Assembly: GCF_009727055.1 (NCBI RefSeq)
Contig: NC_052359.1
Span: 7,904,418-7,968,417, forward strand
DNA from: Benincasa hispida
Lineage: Eukaryota > Streptophyta > Magnoliopsida > Cucurbitales > Cucurbitaceae
DNA: 64,000 bases
Direction of reading: 5' to 3'
The notes beneath the pieces were generated by a model. It saw nothing but the letters and a program-made list of their open reading frames with translations, searched no databases and was not told where the DNA came from. Made by a program: the position numbers and the translations under genes. Shown piece after piece: positions 44,125 to 54,645 of the stretch; within the stretch, counting starts at the first letter, position 1, and each line of letters opens with the position of its first letter.

Positions 44125-44550
44125 TCAATTTGCATCGTAGTTCACATCACACTTCTTTTGAGTGACATACCTGTCAAACTGTTCTTGAAACGTAGCACCT
44201 TGTGATATTATTATACCAATGAATATATTCTTGAGTGACATCTCTGTCAAACTGTTCAAGAGAAACCCCACTACAATAAACCTTGCACGATAGTGCCATC
44301 GCACTACCAAATGTGCAACTTTCTGGGACCAATCTCCAATCCTTAAGTCTATATCATGCAGTACGGGTTCAGTATTACAAAGCAATGGGACATCCTGCTG
44401 AAAACCGAATTGTCTCATCACCCTGTCAGGAAGATGCCACTCACCAATGTGATAACATATGAGAGGACTCATCGTCCGCCATATGTTTTGACCATTCGTA
44501 CAACAATTAGGCAAAGTATGCACAATAATTTTGTACGGCTCCCAAATAAC
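44125..44550 (-). pseudogene. plant mobile domain (PMD) exon fragment
   Basis: The open frame reads VIWEPYKIIVHTLPNCCTNG, QNIWRTMSPLICYHIGEWH, LPDRVMRQFGFQQDVPLLC and HDIDLRIGDWSQKVAHLVVR. This matches my memory of the C-terminal half of the plant mobile domain (aminotransferase-like/MAIN family, also found in proteins annotated as phosphatase 7 long-form homologs and in captured transposon copies). The exon seems to start at 44550, where the sense strand has TTTGTGTTTCAG followed by GTTATTTGGGAG, a good 3' splice site. The upstream N-terminal exons were not found. The frame ends in a TAA at 44125. It may be a gene relic or a transposon-carried fragment. Confidence 0.62.
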
Positions 44551-45079
44551 CTGAAACACAAAATATTATATTAGAGAACATTAAAGACAAGCATTTGCCT
44601 GCTATTTTCTAAAAAAAAAAAGAGACAAACATCAACTTTTTGTATTATACCTTTTGTAAGAAGTATATTAAAAAATATTAAACTTTTTAAAAAAATCACA
44701 ATAATTTTACTTTTTATAAAAAAGTATATTAAAAAATCACAATAATTTTATATTAAACTAAAAATATTAAACTTTTTAATTTATAAACATAAACTTTTTA
44801 TGTTTTATGAACATCAACTTTTTAAACATAACAATAAATTAAACTTTTTATAACTATTTTTAAACATAACAATAAATTAAATTTTTTATAACTATTTTTA
44901 AACATAACAACAAATTAAACTTTTCAAATTACAATGAGGTAAACTTTTTAAAACTATTTTTTCAAATTTAATACAAAATAAAAAATTAAATTAAATTAAA
45001 CTTTTTCAAACTATTTTAACTATATTTTCAAAGTTAATACTAGAAAATCAAATATCATAAGAAATATATTAAAAAATAT
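44551..45079. other. AT-rich, intron-like sequence
   Basis: Very AT-rich with many AAACTTTTTAAA words, degenerate relatives of the tandem repeat that follows. It would be intronic if the PMD exon belongs to a gene. Nothing else is recognised. Confidence 0.4.
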
Positions 45080-45550
45080 CACAATAATTTTGTATTAAAC
45101 TATAAATATCAACTTTTTCATAATAATAAACTAAACATTTTAACACTATAAACATCAAAGTTAACACTAAAGAAATCAAATATTGTATGAATAAACTAAA
45201 CTTTTTAAACTATACTAAGCTTGTTAACTATCACAATAATTTTGTATTAAACTATAAATATTAACTTTTTAAACATAACAATAAACTAAACCTTTTGATA
45301 CTATAAACATCAAAGTTAATAATAAAGAAATCAAATATCATATGAATAAACTAAACTTTTCAAACTATACTAAACTTTTTAAACTATACTATACTTGTTA
45401 ACTATCACAATAATTTTGTATTAAACTATAAATATCAAATTTTTAAACATAACAATAAACTAAAAATTTTAACACTATAAACATCAAAGTTAATACTAAA
45501 GAAATCAAACATCATAAGAATAAACTAAACTTTTCAAATATCATAAGTTC
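45080..45550. repeat. AT-rich tandem repeat, units of 152 and 174 bp plus a partial
   Basis: Each unit starts CACAATAATTTTGTATTAAA (45080, 45232, 45406) and runs through AACATCAAAGTTAA and GAATAAACTAAACTTT. The second unit is longer because of an extra AACTATACTAAACTTTTT segment. More degenerate copies extend back to about 44690. Confidence 0.82.
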
Positions 45551-46233
45551 AACTCACAGATTCGACGGTAATTCTCTTTTTTCCTTCAAAGTGACAACGT
45601 TCACCATTTTTTCCTATTATTTGTTATCTGATAACAACTAGAAAAAATTAAAAAAAATTAGAATCTATAAAAAAAATAATAATATAAGAACAAAAATAAA
45701 ATTTATAATTATTCTTAAAAAATAAAAATTTAGTAGAGTAACGAACCATATAGTTTGTGATCAAGGGTTGTGTGAGAACAATTTGTATTAAACGAAACAC
45801 AAGAAGAGAATGGAAATGGAAAGCAGTGAGTTAAAAAATGGGAGGAGATGGATATTAAGGAGAGAAATGGAAACGGAAAGCAAATGAGAGGAGAGGGAGA
45901 TGATTTCGAAGGGCAGTAATAGAGGAAGAAGCAGATGATTTCAAGGCAGTGAGCTCGATGATTTCGAAGGCAGGCAGTGAGCTGATTTATGAAGGCAGTG
46001 AGACTGTGAGCAAGGGAAGCAATGAGCAGTGAGCAAATGAATGGAAAATGGAGTTTAAAAGAACATAGGTCGAGTGTTGAATACTCGACCCACGGGTTGG
46101 CGAAATTAAAGTGGTGGTTAAGGGCAGGCATGCATGTTTAAAGCTGTGGTTGAGGGCAGGTGGCTGCAGGAATCTTGGTCAACAATGGTAGAAATGGTCA
46201 AGCACGGCAGCAGGGGATAAAACGTGTCATGGT
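45551..46233. other. unassigned, possible 5' region of the PMD relic
   Basis: A 133-codon minus-strand open frame (46131-45730) is rich in Phe, Ser, Leu and His and resembles no family I know. It mirrors purine-rich GGAAATGGAAAG and GAAGGCAGTGAG repeats on the plus strand, so I do not call it a gene. Confidence 0.35.
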
Positions 46234-46354
46234 GGTTGTCGAGGGTTGAAATTTTGACCTACATAAGTCGAAAGTTCAACATTCGACATACCTTGCTTGT
46301 CGAGGGTTGAACTTTCGACTTATGTAGGTCGAAAGTTCAACCTTCGACAACCCT
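46234..46354. repeat. 48-bp inverted repeat with 25-nt loop
   Basis: Arm 46234-46281 pairs with 46307-46354 with only three mismatches. The inner 25 bp of each arm (46257-46281 and 46307-46331) pair perfectly. The arms themselves are built from alternating TCGAAAGTTCAAC and GTTGAACTTTCGA words. Confidence 0.9.
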
Positions 46355-47117
46355 CCATGCAAAACTATTCCTCCACTTTTTCCTTGCTTATCGAGTTCTC
46401 AACCTTCAACCTCCATATTAGTCGAATCCTCAATCCTCGACTTCCAGTCTCGAACAGATAAAACAACAACATTTTTCTAATTAGTTTCAAAATCACCCTA
46501 TTTTCCTAATAAGTTTAGGAAACTGTAATATTATAATAAAAGATCCTTTATAAATTCATTAATAACTTCTGAGAAAAAAAATTAAGAAATCAGAATTAAT
46601 GATATATTATATAAATAAATTCATGCTCACCTATACTTTCCTGCTAGTGCCAGACTGCTAGCCATTGAGCCAGTCAAGCCTGGGATAGTGGGATGGGAAG
46701 GGATGGGAACGGGATAGATGGCCATAAAGGTATATTATATAAAATTTAAGAAAATGAAAAATGAACGGGACACGTGCAACAAACTGATCCAACCCGTGCA
46801 CCCATGCTGCGTCTATGCGGTTTGATCGATACCTGAACCGAACGAATCCTGGTTATCAAGGATCTGTTTGATAGGGAGAATTTGAAAACATAAACTTGAA
46901 AATAAGAAATTAAATAAAAATGGAATTGTATTTTATATTTTTGGATATGTGTCTAGTGACATAATTCAGAAATTAGATTTAAATTTAAACAATTACAAAC
47001 TAGTTGTATTTATCCACTAGATATTGATTGACAATAAGCTATTATTAATTTATTTATGAACATAGTTTTATGTTAAAAATTGCATAATTATTATTTTTTA
47101 ATATTATATAATTTATA
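46355..47117. other. unassigned AT-rich sequence
   Basis: A few more AGTCGAATCCTC-like words extend the preceding repeat to about 46450. The rest is AT-rich with no ORF or recognised element. Confidence 0.35.
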
Positions 47118-47380
47118 GGATAAATTGAAATTTTTGTACCTATGATTTGGAAGAAATTAAAATTTAGGTCTTATGTTTATAATTAAAATTCACCTCCTAT
47201 GGTTTGATAAAATCTTCATAAATAGTCCCAACGGTAGGGACTATTTAAGAGAATTTAACAAATCATAGAGATTATATATGAAGTTATATCAAACCATAGG
47301 AACTAATTTCTAAAATTTATAACCATATAAATAACTTTTAACTTTATTCAAACCATGGGGACCAAATTTAGAATTTAACC
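47118..47380. mobile_element. MITE-like foldback, 263 bp, TA flanks
   Basis: The ends are GGATAAATTGAAATTT and (reverse complement of the right end) GGTTAAATTCTAAATTT, imperfect terminal inverted repeats that continue as similar text well inside. TA dinucleotides flank both ends. Near the centre, AATAGTCCC (47221-47229) pairs with GGGACTATT (47237-47245). There is no coding capacity. TA flanks suggest Tc1/mariner-type mobilisation, but the family is not identified. Confidence 0.5.
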
Positions 47381-48440
47381 TAATTTGTAATACATTATAT
47401 AATACATATTTTAATTAAAAAGTTGAGTTGAGTTGAGTTTATAACATGACATACTATATCTCTAATTTTTTTTAATTTTTAATTAATATAATTATGCATT
47501 TTAAAATTTAAAATTTAAATATGAATACAATGAAAACATAAAAATATTGTTTTCACAATTTACACTGTTTAGATCACAAAATCCGGAAAACAGTTTTCAA
47601 AAACAGAATTTAGGCCGTCTCTGTGAATCTGAAAACATAAAACACAATCCAAGTTGCAAACCAAAATTGAACCTAAATCATCCTTTGTTGTAGTGGTTGA
47701 TGTAGAGATTTTTAATATTTCCTTCCTATGAAAACAGACACAAATACAGATACGATAAGATACGATGATATGTCAATTTCTAAAAAACTAAGGTACTGAT
47801 ACATTGAATATACGTTTTCTTTTTCTTAAAAAAAAATCTAGGATTTAGATAGTTTGGCATGCAAGTTAATGAAAATAGTACAAAATACAATAAAAAACTA
47901 AAATACAATACAAAAAACATCTAAGATGTTGAAGTACAATAGTCAATAAAATGCAATAGAAAAGTAACTCATATTGATTAGAGAAGAAGATTAGAAGGAA
48001 AAGTATGAAAATAAACGAAAAACTTCTTCGTAAATTGTTAAAGATATTCAAGTGGGTTATATTTTGATGGATTTTGTAGGAACTCAAATGTGAAGATGAA
48101 GATTAGATGATTCTCAGGTTTGATCTTTTATTATTATTTTTTTCTTTTAGTTTTGGACTTGAGTAGTTAACTTTTTAAATAGGTTGTCTAGTTTTAAATG
48201 GGAAAATATTAGATGAGTTGCTTATTTTTTTTTTAAAAAAAAGGTAAGTGTAAGAATAGATACGTCAAATTGCATATCAGATATGAGAAGAATTTGGAAA
48301 TATCGATATCTGATACGTACCTGATACGGATTCTTTGTCTCATATGAAGTATATGTGTTTTATAATTTCCTTCCCAAGTTCAAACCCAAGAACGTGCACT
48401 TTTTTTTCATTTTTGGATGTTGACGGTCGAAGTATTTAAT
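47381..48440. other. unassigned AT-rich sequence
   Basis: AT-rich throughout, with GGTACTGATACATTGAATA-like and CAGATATGAGAAG stretches but no protein family, RNA gene or clear repeat. Confidence 0.35.
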
Positions 48441-48530
48441 TCCCTGGTTGCCCAGTGGCCAAGAGAGCATCTATCGTTGTCCTTTGCACCAGTTCGAACT
48501 TTAGTCGTTGCAGTTTTTTCAATTTTATTT
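48441..48530 (+). repeat. possible tRNA-derived SINE head
   Basis: GGTTGCCCAGTGGCCAAGAG resembles a Pol III box A and, about 45 bp later, CAGTTCGAACTTT resembles box B. A T-rich stretch follows. A cloverleaf cannot be drawn convincingly, so it is not a tRNA gene. No TSD was found. Confidence 0.3.
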
Positions 48531-49432
48531 TCCATTTTATAATAATTCTCACTTTTAAAAATAATAATTATTTTTTTTACTCAAACCTATACTATATTAC
48601 AAGGAGCTACGAGTGGAGAAATTTTAATTCTCTTTATCAACTTTTCCAATAATGACTATTTTGCTCTTACACACACATCATTCCATGGTGATCCACATAC
48701 CATTTATGCTTTTTTGTCCATTTAATTTTACATTCTTTTTGTCATTAGTTCTTCCACCAATCCTTATTTGTCTTCATATCTTTTGTTTTTTTTCTCTATT
48801 TTTAATTTTAAATTAGTAAATTGAAATTAAAACCATTTGAGCACATCATTTAACAAATACAGATTTCTTTATACAATAACTATATACTTCTCTTTCTTGC
48901 ACATTTCTACATAAAAAATACATATACTTCGTTGTTCTTTTCCCAAAACTTCATTTTATTACAGAGCCCAAACAATAATATGATGATAGCGAAAAAAGGT
49001 AAAACTCAACAGACGGTTGCCACCAAAATCGCTAGAAGAGCGGCAACAACAATGTACAAATGAAGAAGAAATAAATGATCACACAAGGGTGGTCATTCAA
49101 ACCACAAAAATCGAACAAATTGTGAGACAGAGCAAAAATTCAAATTAGGCTAGAAACTGAATTTTGCTGTTAGGTTCGGTTTCGTATAATTTTTAAATCG
49201 AATTATGCGGTTCAATTCGATTTCAAACTAAAAACCGAATTTAAAACCAAACTGAACCGCTTAGTTTTATATATATATAGGATTTAGAACTGAAGTTGTT
49301 GCAAACTGCCCCCCCACTTCGTCTTCTCCTTTCCTCTTTTGACCTCATCTGAAACTCTCTGCTGTTTTTGGTCGCCCCTACTCCCACTTCACTCTTGTTT
49401 CTCTCAGTAAAATGATCCTCCGATGGATCTAT
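48531..49432. other. unassigned, with AACCGAA-type low complexity
   Basis: 49130-49260 contains mirrored GGTTCGGTTTCG, CGGTTCAATTCG and AAAACCGAATTTAAAACC words, a common decayed plant repeat style. A short minus-strand open frame at 49441-49241 has no recognisable content. Confidence 0.35.
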
Positions 49433-49619
49433 TGATAGCACTGGAAATATGCTATCTTCTTCTGCTTAACTTAGGGTTGTTTAGCTACTTAATTTGGTTA
49501 AATTGATTATTTTGTAGAATTTGAGTGTACAAACAGTCAGATTAAGCATTCGAGACAAAAAAAGGCACTAAAATAATGAAGTTATGAGCTAAATTGATCA
49601 AATGACGAAGGAATGGAGG

Positions 49620-49985
49620 ATGTTGCCCTGCCAAATGTTGCAACGCTCTCATTAAACCTAAGTCCAACGCTAGCTCAACGCTATTAGATAGAATGCTCGA
49701 ATGTAGGGCAGCATTGCAATGCTACCCCAAGTGTTGCAACGCTCTGGAGATGCTCAACGCCACTGTCGCATCGCTCGTCAACACTACAACTCCAATGCTC
49801 TAGGACAGAATAAGCAGTGTTGCAATGCTCCCCCAGAGCGTTGCAATGCTACGTGGTTTTACAAACGTTCAACCTCAGTGCACACGCAACACAGCGTCAA
49901 GGCAACGCTGTGATGCTCGCCTGACACTCGACCAATTTGTGCTGCAGCGTTGCAACACTCTTCCAAGCATTGCGATGCTGCAGTA
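49620..49985. repeat. GCGTTGCAACGC box cluster in G2 LTR
   Basis: Near-copies occur at about 49624, 49712, 49731, 49818, 49840, 49944 and 49966 (for example TGTTGCAACGCTC and GCGTTGCAATGCTAC). Between them, CTCAACGC and CAACGCT half-boxes are frequent. Confidence 0.78.
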
Positions 49986-51741
49986 ATTTTATGAAAGAAC
50001 AATTTGGGTCAGCTGATTACATCATACCAAGTACACTCGATCTTGAGCACTGCCACTTTGTTCCAGCCTTATTTTAGCTCCATTTTGTACAAAAATTCTG
50101 TAAAAATTTCTTCTCCTTTGCCAATTGCATTGATTTCGAACATGTTTCGAGGCTAAATGGTAAGAACTTAGCTTGGGTTAGTTAGTTTAATATCGTTCCA
50201 AATCGATTCTTGAGACTTGTATTGTAATTGTTTGAGTTTATTATGAATTTATGAGATTTTATCTTCAGCATATTCTTCAATTTTCGTGTATGGAATAATC
50301 TGACAAATTAGCAATGCATGTTTAATTGATTGCTTTGATTGGCCCTAATTTGTAATCATTAGGTAGTCGTCACCTAGAAGCATGAGTTAAGTTAGTTTGT
50401 TCTATTAAATTGGGATTCCATTTAGCAAGAATTTACTTTCTAATTTAGATAAATCTCGCTCAATTAATTGGTTAGACAATGGAAATCGATTAATTTGCTT
50501 AGCTTTTTGATGACGAAGATTAGCCGTCAAAGACTTGATGACTAAAATTAGAAGGACGCAATATGTGATGCATGTCTTAAGGTATGCGTTGACACTCATG
50601 CGTCAGTGGTCATGCGTTGGAATGAAACTATGCGTTAACGAATGTATGTGATGACCATGCGTTCCTGTCACAAGTTTTCTTACGCTCACACCAAGTATAA
50701 CGCGAATGCAAATTTTTCGGATGATCCGAGGTCAAACTCAGGGACTTGTAACTAAATGCTATGTGGTGATGTGTTTGCGACGGTTGAATAAAAGAATGAT
50801 GGAGGGTATAAGCTAACACTACTTCTACTCCCAACTAACAGACAAAACAATGAGAATATGAATGAGAGGTAGAGACACGACAACCGTTGACGTGTAGTAA
50901 ATGCATGGAAAATAGACAAAATGTGAGGATGTCTTCATCGCAACCCTTAAGATTGACCGCAAGGGCAACCTCAGCCAACTCAAGCTATGCGATCATGCTA
51001 CACACACTTGAGCCTAATTCTAGGACACATACGATGTATATGCGATAGTGCCAAGAAGCCTATGCCTAAACCTCTATAACCTACTCACGTGCTCTCGCCG
51101 CATGAGCGTGATAGCCGTATACCACTTTATCCTACTTCTGGACACATGCAATATCCGATCCGTAGGGTGCATACGCTATGTAATAGAAAACGGAGCTTAT
51201 CTCTAAGTTCCCTATTCTTGCTTATGCGTTCCAATCCGCTCTCTCGAGTCTTAGATTTAGTTTTTAGACTACTCTCTCAAGTATGCCTAAATGATGAATG
51301 ATACGCTTATAAGACAAGGTAACCACATAAACTTGGCTGACGTAAGATTATTCCTATCTCTAGTGAATACTTGCTTACATTGTTTAATGCGACCAACCAC
51401 TTACCCTCCCAGGTAGTTAGTTGTTGCTGACTTTACTCATGAACAAGCGTTGCTTCTGCCTATAGACAGGCGCTGCTACAGCTTCACACTAAGCAAATAA
51501 GGTTTTCTCACAATACTCACGCAACGCACACCTCCCAGCAGTTTGTTACATGCTTCATATTCCTATGCCGCATGATTAAGTATGTGATACTCTTACAGTC
51601 TCACTAAATGATGCAATGAATGTTAAAGGTGCTAAGAAAAGAAAGATGGAAATGGAATCGAAGGAAAGACAGAAATGCATTGAACACACAATGTATTAAT
51701 TTCTTAATCCAAAATGTAATACAATACAATATAAGAAAAGA

Positions 51742-51937
51742 AGATAAAATGAAAGGACCAGCTGGAAGCAATGTCTTGCTTCCAGCAGATGGTGTCAAGG
51801 TTGCCGGTGGTGCCATGGAAGGGCGGTGAAGCTGACTGAAGATAAAATGAAAGGGCCAGCTGGAAGCAATGTCTTACTTCCAGCAGATGGTGTCAAGGTT
51901 GCCGGTGGTGCCATGGAAGGGCGGTGAAGCTGACTCT
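51742..51937. repeat. 98-bp tandem duplication inside D2
   Basis: Two copies starting AGATAAAATGAAAGG (51742 and 51840) differ at only a few positions. D1 has this segment once (about 27480-27575, inverted), so the duplication is specific to D2. Confidence 0.82.
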
Positions 51938-52108
51938 CTCGAGATCTAACTCCAGTGAAGGCTCTAGTCGTCACTCGGAATGGATGAAGGAGATGAAGAA
52001 CTTTCAAGCTTTCTTCTAACGCGTTCGTCTGGATCACAAGGATTCACCTGAAGGTAGGAGACCTTGGGTGAAAACCTCGGATGAATTGAAATTCTGCTCA
52101 GCGGCTTC

Positions 52109-52116
52109 TATTTATA
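52109..52116 (-). promoter_or_regulatory. TATA box of D2
   Basis: TATAAATA in sense in the context GCTCTATAAATAGAAGCC, identical to D1. Confidence 0.6.
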
Positions 52117-52966
52117 GAGCTTGATCGTCGACAGCATTAATGGACCTGCGTTGATTTTGACATTCGTGGCGCGTTGGTCCTTTTCTGAATCTCGACTGCT
52201 AACGACGTGGTAGGTGAAATGTCAACATCATCTTTTGATTTTCCGAGATATACGTTGATGCTTCCATTCACCAACCTTGCGGTGATCCTGCTATTATGGT
52301 TATCATCGTGTAGTCACAATCTTGAAATGACCGCAATCGCTTGGTTACCTTAACTTCTACACAATGACCGCAATCGCTTGACGATCGCAACTCCTATGTG
52401 ATGGACGCATGCGGTTGATTACTGCAACACCCATGTGTTGAACGTATGCATTTGCGTTTGCGATGGAGACTTTCTCTGCATGCGGTTGTCTATGCGATAG
52501 CCTAGCTTCCGTCTATGTCCGATTCCTGCGTTAGTTGCCAAGATAGACAATTGAATGCATAATAGTGGGTTAGCCGAGATTCGTAATGTTGAACAACACA
52601 AACTCATTTTTTCATTAATTCTTAACATAATTGCCGCATATTATGCTTAACAGCCCTCATAATTCTAAATAAAAGGCCTAAGATGACGTGCATTTCTGCA
52701 TGTCATCACTTTGCCTTAAATATTAATGCCTGTTGATTGATTGATTGGTTGAGAATTCTCGCTTTTATGTTAATTAACTTGATTTTGTGGACTACCGGAT
52801 AGGAGAGTAGGCTAAGTTTTAATTTGAATATTCTCATGCATCGTTTGAATAGTCTATGATAGAATTGATGAGGAATGAATTAAACTATAAATACCCAAGC
52901 TAAGTATTTTGTTCAATTGATTATTCACACATTCGTTTGCATTGCGCATTTTTCATTTTTGCAATT

Positions 52967-52986
52967 CCCCCCCCCCCCCCCCCCCC
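52967..52986. repeat. C20 homopolymer
   Basis: An uninterrupted run of 20 C, followed by T-rich sequence, within the 3' part of the G2 LTR. Its length is likely unreliable in the assembly. Confidence 0.9.
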
Positions 52987-53164
52987 TTTTTGTCACTTCC
53001 TACAAGTTCCAACTTTTAAGGATTCCAAATCAGCTCTCTATGGTTTGACCTTAGACTTGCTACTTGTACTAATAGTTAGTATAAGGTGTTAGTTCGATGC
53101 ATACAAATTTTATTTGCACAGACGTAGGTTCATGGGCGACGGTGAATTCGAAGGCCGACCAAAT

Positions 53165-53182
53165 TGGCGCCATTTCTAGGGA
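53165..53182 (+). other. G2 primer binding site
   Basis: TGGCGCCATTTCTAGGGA matches 14 of 18 bases of the Asp-tRNA-type PBS, with the first seven intact. It fixes the plus orientation and the LTR end. Confidence 0.75.
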
Positions 53183-53329
53183 GCCAATATAATCATTGAG
53201 TTTTGAAACTTGTAGTGTCTATCCTTGCTAATCAATTTTCTCTTTTGGTGCATGATCCACACTCCCACGAGTTCTAGACAGTTGTATTTTGTAGAGATTT
53301 CCAGGGAGAAGCGGAGAATTAGAAGAGAG

Positions 53330-53768
53330 AAGAGATAGCAAGCTGCGCTTGATAAAAATATTCGTGTTAAGGACATATCTAGAGAAGAAAGAGTTCTTGA
53401 GAATTTTCCAGTAATGATCGAACGAGAAAAGACTCTCAAGGAACTTGCAACACCCGACTTCACTCAGCAGTCGTTGTGCATTGCCTATCCTAAGACGACA
53501 GGTATCTTTGAACTTAAATCTGCCTTAATTCACTTACTTCCTACATTTCCTGGTCTACGGGGTGAGGATCAGCACAAACATTTGAAGGAATTCTATGTGG
53601 TGTGAAATGGAATGAGACCTAATGGGAAGACCTAAGAGCAGATAAATATGAAAGCATTCCCTTTTTCATTAAAGGGAGATGCAAAGGGGTGGCTCTACAT
53701 TCTTCTGCCTAGGAACATCACGTCCTGGGAAGAATTGCAGAGGCAGTTCTTATAGAATTTTTTTTCCT
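53330..53768 (+). pseudogene. G2 gag N-terminal fragment (Athila-like)
   Basis: From MIEREKTLKELATPDFTQQS (53414) it reads LCIAYPKTTGIFELKSALIH, LLPTFPGLRGEDQHKHLKEF and YVV, then a TGA. After this the frame continues NGMRPNGKT, a stop, EQINMKAFPFSLKGDAKGWL and NITSWEELQRQFL before the Copia LTR A4 at 53769. The order and motifs match G1 gag (36646-37008). A basic stretch upstream (53290-53400) is probably also gag but has a stop. Gag would form the particle shell. This copy is dead and truncated. Confidence 0.85.
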
Positions 53769-54615
53769 GTTAGAATATACTAACAAACAATAGAAGCAAA
53801 ACGGATCAATAAACATTCTAATTCATTAATTTTGGCTATAAATTAAGCATGCTCATAAACTAATAAGAGGGTTTCATAGCATACCTTTGTAAAACCACTT
53901 GAATCTCGAATTCAACTGCAAATCTCCTCCAAATCGACTTATAACCACCTCAAGGTCTTCCCTACCATTCTCTTGGAGCCTTAGATTGAGTCATGGGACC
54001 CAAAAGAAGCTTGAATAAGGGAATTTGGAGAAAAAGCACACTGATACACCTTGAAAGAACACCTTCTTCAACCTTTCAAGCTTTTTAGCAAAAACTCATG
54101 AAGTGCATCAGTGTGCATGTCCGATTTCCAATTCAATCTTCTCTATTTATTGCAAGGCTATCATGCAATGAAGATTGCTGCATGAAGAGTAGATCATGCT
54201 TGGAAATTTGACTCAATTAATTTGGTGAGAAATGAGTGAGCTACTAAGTGTAAGAAGTGAAGATTTCCCACTTTTTCCAATTTCATGCTTTCAATTTTGT
54301 TTTATTCAAATTGATTTCCAAAATAAATTTCGATTCAAAATTGAATTTTTTATTAATTTTCTAATAAAATTAATAATAAATAATTAATTAGACAATTTAA
54401 TTAATTCAATTAATTTAATATCAAATATTATATTAATTTAACACTAATTACACCATCATGAGTTTAATATTTAAATCATATTTAAATATTAATTGATTCA
54501 ACAATTCCGTTTAATTCCAAACTTAAACGCATAATTATATCACATATAATTACTAGTTCCCTTAATTCTAATTTGAACATTTCAAATTAATTTATTACAC
54601 TACTCTAAGGCTAAT
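53769..54615 (-). repeat. A4: truncated Copia LTR
   Basis: It begins TGTTAGAATATACTAACAAA and follows the A-type LTR to ACTCTAAGGCTAAT, where it stops abruptly at 54615. About half of the LTR (the promoter-distal part on the plus strand) is missing. Confidence 0.8.
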
Positions 54616-54645
54616 TGTTCGTTGCTATCGTGTTCGCGCTAGGAG

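Larger units (their letters stand above)
50508..52708 (-). mobile_element. D2: solo LTR
   Basis: On the plus strand it begins TGATGACGAAGATTAGCC and ends TGCATGTCATCA. It is 2201 bp and collinear with D1 read in reverse (shared CCGTAGGGTGCA, TCCCTATTCTTGCTTATGC-type and TATTTATAGAGCTTG stretches). Flanks CTTTT (50503-50507) and CTTTG (52709-52713) match at four of five bases, a likely decayed TSD. No PBS or coding sequence. Confidence 0.84.
49433..53161 (+). repeat. G2 5' LTR, split by D2
   Basis: It starts TGATAGCACTGGAAATATGC, whose first bases form a small palindrome (GATAGCA with TGCTATC), and ends GGCCGACCA two bases before the PBS. The D2 insertion (50508-52708) and one TSD copy account for 2.2 kb. 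A C20 tract lies at 52967-52986. The start is inferred from the PBS distance and TG rule, so it could shift. Confidence 0.65.
49433..53768 (+). mobile_element. G2: Athila-like element, 5' part
   Basis: It comprises a 5' LTR (49433-53161, with solo LTR D2 inside), a PBS (53165-53182) and the start of gag (53330-53768). It is cut by LTR A4 at 53769. It runs opposite to most elements here. Gag is related to that of G1. The LTR is of similar size (about 1.5 kb without D2) and shares the GCGTTGCAACGC boxes, although the ends differ. Confidence 0.78.

Noticed and set aside
45730..46131. 133-codon minus-strand open frame as a novel gene
   Set aside because: Low-complexity Phe/Ser/Leu content mirrors GGAAATGGAAAG and GAAGGCAGTGAG repeats; no conserved motif, no homolog in the window.
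48441..48530. Functional tRNA gene
   Set aside because: Box-like motifs exist, but acceptor and T stems do not pair; at most a SINE-like relic.
51604..52037. Open frames around MAPPATLTPSAGSKTLLPAG in D2
   Set aside because: They occupy the duplicated LTR segment, and D1 does not conserve the frame; this is noncoding LTR sequence.
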